A DNA stretch of 64,000 bases from Solwaraspora sp. WMMA2065 (GCF_030345075.1 NZ_CP128361.1:3224001-3288000); one strand, 5' to 3'; counted from the first letter of the stretch, positions 17,798 to 26,343 are shown. The notes: generated by a model from the sequence alone, not told the origin. Numbers and translations are program-made.

Positions 17798-19445
17798 GCC
17801 GGCGGACGGCGTGCAGCACCGCGTCGTGAACGGTTACCGGGTTGCCGTCCGGGTCGGTGCCCGGCCGGGGCACCGTCTCGGCCCGGATGCTGGCCCACTG
17901 CCGCGGGTCCAGCACCGCCGCCACCTGCTCGGCGGTGAACAGCAGGTCCCGCATCCGGGGCCGGCGCAGCCCCGGCACGTCCAGGTCGGACGGGTGGTGG
18001 CCGACGATCAGCAGGGTGCCGCCGGGGCGTACCGCCGCCGCGAGCCGGCGGTGCAGCATCGCCCGGTCCGGGTCCGGCAGGTGCATGAACTGGGCGGTGA
18101 CCAGATCGAACCGGTCGGGCCCGGGGTCCCAGGTACGGATGTCGGCCGGCTGCCAGGTGAGCCGTTTCGCCACGTCGTCGTCGGACGCCGCCGTCTGCTC
18201 GGCGGCCCGGCGCAGCGCCACCGCCGACACGTCGACGGCGGTCACCTTCCAGCCCCGGCCGGCCAGCCAGATCGCGTCGGCGCCCTCGCCGGCGCCGACG
18301 TCGCAGGCGGTGCCGGCGGGCAGTTCGGTCGCGACGGCGACCAGTTGCGGGTTCGGGTTGCCGCTCCACACCCGGTCGACGGAGCCGTACCGTTCGTCCC
18401 AGAATGTCGGGCTGACGATCTCGGCCACGTCCGCCGGCCCGTGGTGCACCGGCAGATCGCTGTCGTCCGCTCCTGCCACAGCGGCCCGGTGCCGGCGGAC
18501 CGCGTCGGCGGTGTCCTCCTCGGCCAGGTCGCCGTTGACCGCCGCCGCCGCCATCGCGCCGGCCGCAGCCGCCGCCATCACCTGGCCGAACGGGTTGGTC
18601 AGGTTGCCGGCCGCCCAGACTCCCGGCACCGGGGTACGCCCGGTCGGGTCCGCCTCGACCTGCTCGGCCATCCCGCTCGGATGCCTGGTCAGCGGCACCC
18701 CCAGCTTGGTCAGCAGCCGGTCGTCGACCCGCAGCCGGGAGGCGACCGTCACCGCCGCCCGGGGCACCATGGTCCCGTCTGCGAGCCGCACCCCGGTGAG
18801 CCGGTCGTCGGCCACCTCCAGCCCGACGACCTCGCCCGGCACCACCCGGACGCCGCGGGCCGCCAGCTGTTCGGCCTGCTCGTCGGTGAGGTCGACGCCG
18901 GTGTGGGTGAACAGCACCAGGTCGGAGGTCCACTGCCGGAACAGCTGCACCTGGTGCAGCGCCATCTCGCCGGTGGCGAGCACCCCGACCGGCTGGTCCC
19001 GGACCTCCCACCCGTGGCAGTACGGGCAGTGCAGCACGTCGCGGCCCCAGCGGTCCCGCAGCCCGGGGATGTCGGGCAGTTCGTCGACCACGCCGGTGGC
19101 GAACAGCAGCCGCCGGGCGGCCACCGTACGGCCGTCGGCCAGGCTGATCTCGAATCCGCTGTCGACCCGCTCGACCGCCTCCGCCCGGCCGGGCAGCACC
19201 ACGCCGCCGTACCGTTCGACCTCCTGCCGGCCAGCGGCGACCAGCCCGGCCGGGCTGATGCCGTCGCGGCTGAGGTAGCCGTGCACGCCGGCCGAGGGCG
19301 TGTTGCGGGGTTCGCCCGCGTCGATCACGATCACGGCCCGCCGGGCCCGGGCCAGGGTCAGCGCCGCGCTCAACCCGGCGGCACCGCCGCCGATCACCGC
19401 CACGGCGACCCGGTACGTGGGTCCCCCCACCTTGTCGTCAGCCAT
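17793..19445 (-). CDS. Fusion: thioredoxin-reductase-like flavoprotein + class I SAM methyltransferase
   Basis: 550 aa; the ATG at 19445 is preceded by GGAGGTGG. Residues 12-325 are a two-dinucleotide-fold flavoprotein: FAD motif IGGGAAGLSA (18-27), redox pair Cys140-Pro-Tyr-Cys143 in HCPYCHGWE, an ATGEMALHQVQ NAD(P)-side segment, and the closing FAD motif GVWAAGNLTNPFGQ. Residues 345-550 are a Rossmann methyltransferase (CDVGAGEGADAIWLA as motif I, TAVDVSAVALRRA as motif II, then PDRFDLVTAQFMHL). The second domain looks like a thiopurine/tellurite-type small-molecule methyltransferase. Both domains appear intact. A linked redox-plus-methylation role, such as detoxification of a thiol, selenium or metal compound, is inference. 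Confidence 0.88.
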   Translation of the reverse strand: MADDKVGGPTYRVAVAVIGGGAAGLSAALTLARARRAVIVIDAGEPRNTPSAGVHGYLSRDGISPAGLVAAGRQEVERYGGVVLPGRAEAVERVDSGFEISLADGRTVAARRLLFATGVVDELPDIPGLRDRWGRDVLHCPYCHGWEVRDQPVGVLATGEMALHQVQLFRQWTSDLVLFTHTGVDLTDEQAEQLAARGVRVVPGEVVGLEVADDRLTGVRLADGTMVPRAAVTVASRLRVDDRLLTKLGVPLTRHPSGMAEQVEADPTGRTPVPGVWAAGNLTNPFGQVMAAAAAGAMAAAAVNGDLAEEDTADAVRRHRAAVAGADDSDLPVHHGPADVAEIVSPTFWDERYGSVDRVWSGNPNPQLVAVATELPAGTACDVGAGEGADAIWLAGRGWKVTAVDVSAVALRRAAEQTAASDDDVAKRLTWQPADIRTWDPGPDRFDLVTAQFMHLPDPDRAMLHRRLAAAVRPGGTLLIVGHHPSDLDVPGLRRPRMRDLLFTAEQVAAVLDPRQWASIRAETVPRPGTDPDGNPVTVHDAVLHAVRRR

Positions 19446-19544
19446 CCTGACCACCTCCGGCACCCACGATCCGCCGCCGCCAGGGTAGCGGCAAACTTCC
19501 TTGCCGTTTTGGCAAACGCCGGTGGTCGGCAGGCTCCGCGAAAC

Positions 19545-20165
19545 TCACCACCGGTCGTGGTGCAGGGCGTCGGTCACCGGCCGGCGCCGCCGCCAGCCGT
19601 GCCGCTCCAGGTCGGGTTCGTCGGCGAGCCGGCTGACCGGCCCGACGCAGAGCCAGGCCACCGGTCGGATGCCGGCCGGGATGGCGAGCAGGTCCCGCAG
19701 GAACGGCTCCCGGTAGAAGGAGACCCAACCGACCCCGAGACCTTCCGCGGTGGCCGCCAGCCAGAGGTTCTGAATGGCCAGGCAGACCGAGTAGAGACCG
19801 GCGTCGGCGATGGCGTGCCGGCCGAGCACCGCCGGGCTGCCCCGCTGCGGGTCGCAGGTCACCACGATCGACAGGGTGGCCTCCCGTACCCCGTCGATCT
19901 TGATGTGCGCGAACCGGGCCGCCGCGACCGGGTCGAGGGTCTGCGCGAACGTCTGCCGTTCCTGCTGCACATGGGCGTGGAAGGCGTCACGCACCGCCGG
20001 ATCGCGCACCAGCACGAAGTCCCACGGCTGGGTGAGCCCGACACTCGGCGCGGCGTGCGCGGCGGTTAGCACCCGGTGCAGCACCTCGTCCGGCACCGGC
20101 GCGCCGGTGAACTCGGCCCGCACGTCGCGGCGCCGATGAATGACGTCGTACAGGTCGATGAGCAT
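19545..20165 (-). CDS. bluB: 5,6-dimethylbenzimidazole synthase BluB (nitroreductase family)
   Basis: 206 aa, ATG at 20165. BluB pattern: YDVIHRRRDVRAEFTG at the start (FMN-binding arginines), AAPSVGLTQPWDFVLV, then LGVGWVSFYRE and the short C-terminal helix (ADEPDLERHGW). BluB breaks down FMN to make 5,6-dimethylbenzimidazole, the lower ligand of vitamin B12. That matches the B12-dependent mutase gene icmA and its chaperone meaB elsewhere in the window. A general nitroreductase is the less likely alternative. Divergent from a GNAT gene with a 63-bp gap. Confidence 0.85.
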   Translation of the reverse strand: MLIDLYDVIHRRRDVRAEFTGAPVPDEVLHRVLTAAHAAPSVGLTQPWDFVLVRDPAVRDAFHAHVQQERQTFAQTLDPVAAARFAHIKIDGVREATLSIVVTCDPQRGSPAVLGRHAIADAGLYSVCLAIQNLWLAATAEGLGVGWVSFYREPFLRDLLAIPAGIRPVAWLCVGPVSRLADEPDLERHGWRRRRPVTDALHHDRW

Positions 20166-20228
20166 CGCGCCCCATTGTCCCAAGCCGCGCCGGGAATCCG
20201 GTTGCCGGCCGGGGCCCGGCCTGATCGG

Positions 20229-20843
20229 ATGGCGGCCGTGCTGGTCAGGCGGGAACGAGCTGGCGACGTCGCGGCGGTCCGGGAGGTGGTGGCAGCAGCC
20301 TTCAGCCGGCCGCCGGCTGCGCACCGGCCGGAGCCAACGGACCGGCCGGGGACCGTGACCGAAACGCCGGCCGAGGTCGGGCTGCTGGACGAACTGCGTG
20401 CCGACCCCGCGTGGATCCCGGCGCTGTCGCTGGTCGCCGTCGCCGTCGACGCCGGCGCTGGACGCGGGCAGGACGGGCACCTGCCGGGCCTGGACGCCAC
20501 CGGCGAGGTCGTCGGGCACGTGGTCTGCACCCGGGGACAACTCGACAGCCGGCCGGTGCTGGGCCTCGGCCCGCTGGCGGTACGCCCGAACCGGCAACGC
20601 GCCGGCGTCGGCTCGGCGCTGATGCACGCGGTGCTCGCCGCCGCCGAAGCCCGCGACGAGACACTCGTCGCGCTGCTCGGCGAACCGGCGTACTACCGCC
20701 GGTTCGGGCTGCGGCCGGCCAGCGAGTTCGGCATCGTCGCGCCCGATCCGCGGTGGGGGCCCTACTTCCAGGCCCGTCCGCTGGGCGGGGCCACGCCGAC
20801 ACCGGGCCGGTTCCGCTACGCCGAACCGTTCGAGCGGCTCTGA
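20229..20843 (+). CDS. GNAT-family N-acetyltransferase
   Basis: 204 aa from the ATG at 20229 (GTG at 20238 is also possible). Yhbs-like GNAT: VRRERAGDVAAVREVVAAAF at the start, the acetyl-CoA loop LGPLAVRPNRQRAGVGSAL (motif A, with R/Q-x-x-G-x-G/A), and a C-terminal YYRRFGLRPASEFGI, typical of this subgroup. Contains an extra Ala/Gly-rich insertion near 75-95 (DAGAGRGQDG). Acceptor unknown. Its 3' end nearly touches a truncated gene on the other strand. Confidence 0.85.
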   Translation: MAAVLVRRERAGDVAAVREVVAAAFSRPPAAHRPEPTDRPGTVTETPAEVGLLDELRADPAWIPALSLVAVAVDAGAGRGQDGHLPGLDATGEVVGHVVCTRGQLDSRPVLGLGPLAVRPNRQRAGVGSALMHAVLAAAEARDETLVALLGEPAYYRRFGLRPASEFGIVAPDPRWGPYFQARPLGGATPTPGRFRYAEPFERL

Positions 20844-20847
20844 CCGC

Positions 20848-21060
20848 TCAGCTGTTCGGCAGGGATGCGACCGGGGCGAGCCGGTGGACCGGCACCGGGT
20901 TGCGCCGGGTGTTGCCATGGTTGGCCGACGTCACCGCCCAGACGACGGTGCACAACCCGTCGGACGCCGCAGCCTCGCGGGCGGCCAGCCCGCTCAGATA
21001 GTCGGCCTGGAACTGGGTGAGAAGGTGGTGCCGACCGGGAAAGAGCAGGTAGCGGGCCAT
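20848..21060 (-). pseudogene. N-terminal fragment of a NadM-like nucleotidyltransferase-fold protein
   Basis: 70 aa from the ATG at 21060. The beginning (RYLLFPGRHHLLTQFQADYL) resembles the GRFQPFHxGH region, and AVTSANHGNTRRNP resembles the GSAQxxxTxxNP region, of NMN-adenylyltransferase-like proteins of about 170 aa or more. The frame stops after LPNS, about 5 bases from the end of the opposing GNAT gene. No C-terminal half with the ISTTR-type motif is present. Either a truncated gene or, less likely, a short stand-alone protein. The longer frame back to 21213 shows no family pattern. Confidence 0.5.
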
Positions 21061-21156
21061 GGCACGTTGATAGCCTACGGCCGCCGTGACCGGCCGGGCA
21101 GGGTCGCCACGGCCCATGACCGGGGACGTCGATGCCCCAGGGAGGGGACGGGCACG

Positions 21157-21669
21157 GTGGATGCGAGCACCCTGCTGGTGGAGACCTTCGACCGGTTGCC
21201 CGAGTTGGTCCACGCGGCTGTCGACGGGCTGAGCCCGGAGCAGCTGCGCTGGTCACCAGCGTCGGGCACGAACCCGATCGGCTGGCTGGTCTGGCACCTG
21301 ACCCGGGTCCAGGACGACCATCTGGCCGAGGTGATCGGCGAGCCGCAGGTCTGGGCCGGCGACAGCTGGGCGCGGCGGTTCGGCCGGACCGCCGATCCGG
21401 CGGACACCGGGTACGGGCACAGCGCCGAGCAGGTGGCGGCGGTGGCGCCGGAGAGCGCTGCCGCGCTGGTCGACTACTACACGGCGGTCGCCGACCGGAC
21501 CCGGCGGTTCCTGGTCGGCCTGACCGACGCTGACCTGGACCGGATCGTCGACCAACGGTGGGATCCGCCGGTGACCCTCGGCGCGCGGCTGGTCAGCGTG
21601 GCCAACGACAGCCTGCAGCACGTCGGTCAGGCCGGTTGGCTTCGAGGGCTGCTCAGCGCGACCAGCTGA
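21157..21669 (+). CDS. DinB/DUF664-family four-helix protein
   Basis: 170 aa, GTG start at 21157 with GGAGGGGACG upstream. DinB-superfamily bundle with the metal-binding histidines in place: GWLVWHLTRVQDDHLAEV (two His) and SLQHVGQAGWL near the C-terminus. Members are often mycothiol- or bacillithiol-dependent transferases or isomerases of unknown substrate. Cytosolic. A candidate partner for the detoxification genes around it, but only by proximity. Confidence 0.85.
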   Translation: MDASTLLVETFDRLPELVHAAVDGLSPEQLRWSPASGTNPIGWLVWHLTRVQDDHLAEVIGEPQVWAGDSWARRFGRTADPADTGYGHSAEQVAAVAPESAAALVDYYTAVADRTRRFLVGLTDADLDRIVDQRWDPPVTLGARLVSVANDSLQHVGQAGWLRGLLSATS

Positions 21670-21687
21670 CCGCGACCGGCCACCCTT

Positions 21688-21716
21688 TTGACAGGGTGTG
21701 CCGCAATAGGCATGCT
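21688..21716 (+). promoter_or_regulatory. Putative sigma-70-type promoter
   Basis: Perfect TTGACA (21688-21693) and a weak -10 CATGCT (21711-21716) with a 17-bp spacer, 69 bp before the methyltransferase start. The -10 overlaps the first copy of a direct repeat (21709-21751). Confidence 0.4.
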
Positions 21717-21751
21717 GTGTCTCCTGGACCGAGGCATGCCCTGTCTCCCGG
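21709..21751 (+). repeat. Imperfect 19-bp direct repeat in the methyltransferase leader
   Basis: Copies at 21709-21727 and 21733-21751 share 16 of 19 bases (GGCATGC..TGTCTCC.GG), with a 24-bp period. They span the -10 and transcription start region, so a regulator binding site is possible. Confidence 0.45.
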
Positions 21752-21784
21752 CTCGCCGGAGCACCCGCGCAGAGGAGTCCCCTC

Positions 21785-22438
21785 ATGTCCGTACCCGTGT
21801 CGGAGAGCGCAGCCACGCCGCAGTCCGCGCCGCTTCCGGCTGCCCGGCGCGGCGGCGACGCCGGGGCGTTCCTGCGCGAGTTCCTCCGGTCGCCCACCCG
21901 GATCGGTGCGGTCGCCCCCAGCTCACAGCGGTTGGCCGAGGCGATCACCGCGCCGGTCCCGGAACGCGGCGACCCGGTCGTCGTCGAGCTCGGGCCCGGC
22001 ACCGGTGCCTTCACCGGGGTGATCCAGCAGCGGCTCGGCGGCCGGGGTCGGCACCTGGCGATCGAGCTCAACCCGACACTTGCCGACCTGCTGGCCGGAC
22101 GGCACCCGCAGGTCGAGGTGATCGTCGGCGACGCCGCCGACTGCCGGACCCTGGTAGCCGGGCGGGGCCTGGCCACCGCCGACGTGGTGGTCAGCGGGCT
22201 GCCGTGGGTCTCCTTCCCGCGTGATCTGCAGCTGTCCGCCCTCGGCGCGGTATGCGACGTGCTGGGGCCGGACGGGGCATTCACCACATTCGCGTACGTA
22301 CTGACCGCGCAGACCCCGCCGGCCCGTCGGTTCCGGCAACTGCTGCGGGACCGGTTCGAGGAGGTGGTGATGGGGCGTACGGTGCTCGGCAACCTGCCGC
22401 CAGCCTTCGTCTACCACGCCCGCCGGCCGCGCCGCTGA
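21785..22438 (+). CDS. Phospholipid-N-methyltransferase-like / class I SAM methyltransferase
   Basis: 217 aa, ATG at 21785 preceded by GAGGAG. PmtA/KsgA-like layout: FLREFLRSPTRIGAVAPSS (N-terminal helix typical of the PmtA group), motif I VVVELGPGTGAF, motif II HLAIELNP, VIVGDAADC, then VVSGLPWVSFP in the catalytic-loop position. Family members methylate phosphatidylethanolamine or similar membrane lipids. Substrate not proven. The start is far from an IS or phage context; convergent with the TrkA-like gene. Confidence 0.82.
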   Translation: MSVPVSESAATPQSAPLPAARRGGDAGAFLREFLRSPTRIGAVAPSSQRLAEAITAPVPERGDPVVVELGPGTGAFTGVIQQRLGGRGRHLAIELNPTLADLLAGRHPQVEVIVGDAADCRTLVAGRGLATADVVVSGLPWVSFPRDLQLSALGAVCDVLGPDGAFTTFAYVLTAQTPPARRFRQLLRDRFEEVVMGRTVLGNLPPAFVYHARRPRR

Positions 22439-22472
22439 CCGCTCTTGCCGGCTGCGGCCGCGCCGCTGACCG
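22424..22472. repeat. Perfect 18-bp direct repeat spanning a stop codon
   Basis: The same 18 bases occur at 22424-22441 and 22455-22472 (31-bp period). The first copy contains the methyltransferase stop codon. Looks like a local duplication of the gene end. Confidence 0.7.
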
Positions 22473-22487
22473 ATTGCCCGCCGGGCG

Positions 22488-23162
22488 TCAGCCGGACTCG
22501 GCGAACCGCTCCACGTCGTCGATCCTGCCCAGCACCAGGACGATGTCGCCGTACATCAGGACGGTGTCCGGGGTGGCGTAGGTGAACCGGGCGTCCGGGC
22601 CCCGTGCCTCGCTCTTCACCGCCACCACCGTCACGCCGTACCGGGACCGGACCCGCGACTCGCGCAACGGCACGCTGACCGCGTCCTGCGGCGGAGTCGT
22701 CTTGACCATCGCGAAGTCCCGGTCGACCTCCACGTAGTCCAACAGCCGCCCGGTCAGCAGATGGGCGACCCGCTCGCCCATGTCGTGCTCCGGCAGGATC
22801 ACGTGATGGGCACCGACCCGTTCCAGGATCCGGCCATGCTGCCGGCTGATCGCCTTCGCCCAGATGTCCGCCACGCCGAGCTCGGCGAGCAACGAGGTGG
22901 CCAGGATGCTGGCCTGGATGTCGGTGCCGATGCCGACCACCGCCCGGTGAAATTCGTTCACCCCGAGCTGGCGCAGCGCCTCGACGTCGGTGGCGTCGGC
23001 GGTGGCCAGATGCGGCAGCTGCCCGCTGTAGCTCTGGGTGGTCCGGGCATCGCCGTCGATACCGAGCACCTCGGTGCCCCGGTTGTTGAGTTCGACGGCG
23101 AGCGCCCCGCCAAATCGGCCGAGCCCGATCACCACCACCGGTTCGTTGCGTGCGTCAGCCAA
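22488..23162 (-). CDS. TrkA-family (KtrA-like) potassium-uptake regulatory subunit
   Basis: 224 aa, start at 23162. RCK_N Rossmann domain (VVVIGLGRFGGALAVEL, 9-25; LGIDGDA; DATDVEALRQLG), followed by an RCK_C domain (about 140-224, ending in YGDIVLVLGRIDDVERF). This ring-forming subunit gates the membrane subunit in response to nucleotides. Its start codon lies inside the end of the TrkH-like gene (8-nt overlap), which ensures coupled synthesis. Length is that of KtrA rather than the doubled E. coli TrkA. Confidence 0.93.
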   Translation of the reverse strand: MADARNEPVVVIGLGRFGGALAVELNNRGTEVLGIDGDARTTQSYSGQLPHLATADATDVEALRQLGVNEFHRAVVGIGTDIQASILATSLLAELGVADIWAKAISRQHGRILERVGAHHVILPEHDMGERVAHLLTGRLLDYVEVDRDFAMVKTTPPQDAVSVPLRESRVRSRYGVTVVAVKSEARGPDARFTYATPDTVLMYGDIVLVLGRIDDVERFAESG

Positions 23163-24588
23163 CGATGATCCTCTCCTCCGGAAGTTCGTAGCGCCGGCTC
23201 CGTTCCCGCAGCGCCAGTGCCGACGCCACGGTCAACGGCCCGATCCGGCCCATGAACATCAGCACGACCAGCAGGACGTCGGCCGCTGGTGGCAGGCCGG
23301 CGGTGATGCCGGTGGACAGCCCGACGGTGCCGAACGCCGAGACGACCTCGAACAGCACCTGGTCGAGCGGGTACCGGGTCATGGCGAGCAGGGTGAAGGT
23401 GGCCACCGCCACCGCGCCGAGGGACAGCAGCAGCACCGCGAGCGCCTGCCGCTGGTTGCCCTCCGGCACCCGACGGGAGCCGACGTTCACCCGGGTCTCG
23501 CCGCGCATCTCGGCCCACAGCACAAAGGCCAGCAGGCCGACCGTGGTCACCTTGACCCCGCCGGCGGTGCCGGCGCTGCCGCCACCGATGAACATCAGGA
23601 TGTCGCTGAGCAGCAGACTCTCCGGCCGCATGGCCGCGATGTCGACGCTGTTGAACCCAGCGGTACGGGTCATCACCGAGGCGAAGAAGCCGGCCAGCAC
23701 CTTGTGCGCGCCGTCGAGTGGGCCGAACGTCGCCGGGTTGCGCAGCTCGACCAGGGTGAACACGATGGTGCCGACGGCCAGCAGGCTGGCCGTCAGCACC
23801 ACGGTGATCCGGGTCAGCACCGACCAGAGGCGGGGACGGTGCCAGCACCGGAGCAGTTCGAAGACCACCGGGAAGCCGAGTCCGCCGACGATCACCGCCA
23901 GGGCGACGGTGGTGGTGATCCAGGGATCGGCGGCAAAGCGCATCAGACTGTCGGTGTACAGGGCGAAGCCGGCGTTGTTGAACGCCGAGACCGCGTGGAA
24001 CACCCCGTGGTACGCGGCCCGACCCCACGGGTAGTCGTAGCCGACCGCGAACCGTACGGTCAGCACCAGCGCGACCACGAGTTCACTGGCCAGGCTGAAC
24101 AGCACGATGTTGCGCACCACCCGGCGGACGTCGCGCAGGCTCAGCGTCTTGGTCTCCGCCTGGGCGAGAAACCGGGCCCGCAGGCCGAGGCGGCGGGACA
24201 GCAGTACGGTGAACAGCGTCGCCAGGGTCATGATGCCCAGTCCGCCGATCTGGATCAGGCCCATGATCACCAGTTGGCCGAACGCCGACCAGTGACCCCC
24301 CGTGTCGACCACCACCAGCCCGGTCACGCAGACCGCGGAGGTCGCGGTGAACAGGGCGTCGATCAGCGGCGGCGAGGTGCCGGACCGGCTCGCCGCCGGC
24401 AGCATCAGCAGCGCCGTACCGAGCGCGATGGCGGCAGCGAACCCGCCGGCGATCACCTGGGCCGGGTGCTGGAACCGGTCGGCACCGCGCCGCCACATCG
24501 GGACCCGCCACCGACGACGCCGGCCAGCCGAGGTCGCGGTGGGGCCGGTGGCGGGCCGGTTGCCGCCATCAGGCAGCCTGTCGGGCAT
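23155..24588 (-). CDS. TrkH/KtrB-family potassium transporter, membrane subunit
   Basis: 477 aa, ATG at 24588 with GGAGAG just upstream. Four M1-P-M2-like repeats: filter loops carry the conserved Gly at TSAVCVTGLVVVDTG, the FNNAGFALYT region, TRTAGFNSVDI and FGTVGLSTGIT. N-terminal ~30 residues are basic and cytosolic. Moves K+ (or Na+/K+) with the adjacent regulatory subunit. Its start codon overlaps the start codon of a divergent ion channel (see findings). Confidence 0.93.
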   Translation of the reverse strand: MPDRLPDGGNRPATGPTATSAGRRRRWRVPMWRRGADRFQHPAQVIAGGFAAAIALGTALLMLPAASRSGTSPPLIDALFTATSAVCVTGLVVVDTGGHWSAFGQLVIMGLIQIGGLGIMTLATLFTVLLSRRLGLRARFLAQAETKTLSLRDVRRVVRNIVLFSLASELVVALVLTVRFAVGYDYPWGRAAYHGVFHAVSAFNNAGFALYTDSLMRFAADPWITTTVALAVIVGGLGFPVVFELLRCWHRPRLWSVLTRITVVLTASLLAVGTIVFTLVELRNPATFGPLDGAHKVLAGFFASVMTRTAGFNSVDIAAMRPESLLLSDILMFIGGGSAGTAGGVKVTTVGLLAFVLWAEMRGETRVNVGSRRVPEGNQRQALAVLLLSLGAVAVATFTLLAMTRYPLDQVLFEVVSAFGTVGLSTGITAGLPPAADVLLVVLMFMGRIGPLTVASALALRERSRRYELPEERIIVG

Positions 24589-25402
24589 GTCTCTCCAGGA
24601 TCCGGGGCCCGACCCCCACCGCGAGGACCGAACCGCCAGGTGGGAGCGCCAGACAGCGGCCGGGTTGACCGTGCTCGCCGTGGCGTTCCTCGTCGTCTAT
24701 GCCGCGCCCATTCTCTACCCGCAGATGCCGGCGCGCTGGCACGCCGTGTGTGTCGCTGCCAACATCGTGATCTGGGCGCTTTTCTGGGTCGACTACCTCG
24801 TCCGGCTGTGGCTGGCCGGCGACCGGTGGCGGTTCGTCCGCGCCAACCTGTTCGACCTGATCGTGCTGCTGCTGCCCATCCTCCGGCCGTTGCGGATGCT
24901 CCGGCTGGTCACCGCGGTGCTCCTGCTGACCCGACGCACCGAGGTCTGGGCCCGTGGCCGGCTGGCGCTCTACGTCGGCTCCACCACGGTACTGCTGGTG
25001 ATCGTCTCCGCGCTGGCGGTGCTGGACGCCGAACGCAGCCATCCCGACGGTGCGATCAACACCTATCCGGACGCGCTGTGGTGGTCGGTGGTCACCATCA
25101 CGACCGTCGGCTACGGCGACTACTACCCGATCACCAGCACCGGCCGGTTCGTGGCGCTGGCACTGATGATCGGCGGTATCGGCCTGATCGGTTTCGTCAC
25201 CGGCTCGCTGGCCAGCTGGATCGTGGAGCGCATCTCCGCAGCGGGCGAGGCCGACACCGCCGAGTCGCCGGCGACCCGCGCCGACGTCGTCGCGCTCACC
25301 GAGGAACTCGCCGCGTTGCGGGCCGAGGTGGCCGGATTGCGGGCCGACCGCCAGCCCAGTGCCGAGCTGCCCGGACCACGGCCGGCCGACCGGTCCGGTT
25401 GA
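24587..25402 (+). CDS. Voltage-gated-type potassium ion channel
   Basis: 271 aa, ATG at 24587. A six-helix channel: N-terminal helices from about 27, an S4-like arginine-spaced segment (LRPLRMLRLVTAVLLLTRR), then the pore loop with the K+ selectivity filter TVGYGD and a last helix (LMIGGIGLIGFVTGSLASW). A short C-terminal coiled coil (ALTEELAALRAEVAGLRA) can tetramerise the channel. No good ribosome site precedes the ATG, which hints at leaderless translation. Functionally linked to the TrkH/TrkA pair by potassium. Confidence 0.9.
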   Translation: MSLQDPGPDPHREDRTARWERQTAAGLTVLAVAFLVVYAAPILYPQMPARWHAVCVAANIVIWALFWVDYLVRLWLAGDRWRFVRANLFDLIVLLLPILRPLRMLRLVTAVLLLTRRTEVWARGRLALYVGSTTVLLVIVSALAVLDAERSHPDGAINTYPDALWWSVVTITTVGYGDYYPITSTGRFVALALMIGGIGLIGFVTGSLASWIVERISAAGEADTAESPATRADVVALTEELAALRAEVAGLRADRQPSAELPGPRPADRSG

Positions 25403-25436
25403 CGCCTCGTCGGCGGGCGGCGCTCGGCGGGCAGAG

Positions 25437-26315
25437 TCAGGCCCGCAACTGCGGCAGTACGTCGGTCGCCACCTCAGCCAGCACCCGCTCGTCGCCGGCG
25501 TACCAGCTGCTCCGGCGCGGCCAGTGGGTGATCACGTCGGTAAACCCGAGCCCAGCGGCCCGGTCGACTGCGGCGGCGAAGAAGTCGGCGCTGGTCAACG
25601 AAAAGACCGGTGCCGAATCCAGCGACAGGTACCGGCGCAGGCTGCCGGAGTCCCGCCCCGCCCGGTCCAACGCCGTGTCGCACCGCTGCGCCAACTGGCC
25701 CACCGAGGCCCACCAGGCGGCCTGGTCGTCGAAGACGGTGCCGGTGGTCACCCAGCCGGTACCGAACCGGGCGGCCAGGTCCAACGACCGGGGCCCGTTG
25801 GCGGCCAGGACGAACGGCACCCGGGGGCGCTGCCGGCAACCAGGGGCGCTGCGGGCGTCGACCGCCCGGAAGTACCGGCCCTGCCAGGTGACCCGGTCGG
25901 TCCGCAGCAGCAGGTCGAGCAGCTCGACGAACTCGGCGTACCGGTCGGCGCGGGCGCGCGGGGTCAGCGGCGGCATGCCGAGGACGGTGGCGTCGAAGCC
26001 GAGCCCGCCGGCACCCACCCCGAGTAGCACCCGGCCGTCGGAGATGTCGTCCAAGGCAGTGATCTCCCGGGCGAAGTGCACCGGGTGCCGGAAGTTCGGC
26101 GAGGCAACCAGGGTGCCCAGCGGGATCCGGGAGGTGATGGACGCGGCGGCGGCCAGCGTCGGTACCGCGTCGAACCACGGCCCGTCGACCAGATCCCGCC
26201 ATCCCAGATGGTCGTAGGTCCAGGCGTGGTCGAAGCCCCACTCCTCGGCCTGGCGCCAGCGGCGCGACGTCACCGACCACGGCTCGTCCGGCAGAATCAC
26301 AATCCCAACCCGCAC
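25437..26315 (-). CDS. LLM-class (luciferase-like) F420-dependent oxidoreductase
   Basis: 292 aa from the GTG at 26315; upstream in-frame sequence back to 26486 is not family-like. TIM-barrel pattern: VRVGIVILPDEPW, the DHAWTYDHLGWRDL segment, LGTLVASPNFRHPVHFAREI and GRVLLGVGAGGLGFDA (cofactor-binding region), and PFVLAANGPRSLDLAARF near the C-terminal half. Uses F420 or FMN; substrate unknown. Immediately downstream of the glycosidase gene with a 28-bp gap, so possibly in the same transcript. Confidence 0.88.
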   Translation of the reverse strand: MRVGIVILPDEPWSVTSRRWRQAEEWGFDHAWTYDHLGWRDLVDGPWFDAVPTLAAAASITSRIPLGTLVASPNFRHPVHFAREITALDDISDGRVLLGVGAGGLGFDATVLGMPPLTPRARADRYAEFVELLDLLLRTDRVTWQGRYFRAVDARSAPGCRQRPRVPFVLAANGPRSLDLAARFGTGWVTTGTVFDDQAAWWASVGQLAQRCDTALDRAGRDSGSLRRYLSLDSAPVFSLTSADFFAAAVDRAAGLGFTDVITHWPRRSSWYAGDERVLAEVATDVLPQLRA

Positions 26316-26343
26316 GGTCGATACCCTACGCCCGGATGTCCCG

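Noticed and set aside
20166-20918. N-terminal extension of BluB to 457 aa
   Set aside because: The extension is antisense to the GNAT gene and unlike BluB; the ATG at 20165 starts exactly at the family N-terminus.
23038-26217. 1059-aa plus-strand reading frame across TrkA/TrkH, channel and LLM genes
   Set aside because: Shadow of real minus-strand genes; His/Gln/Arg-rich, no domain, crosses several genes.
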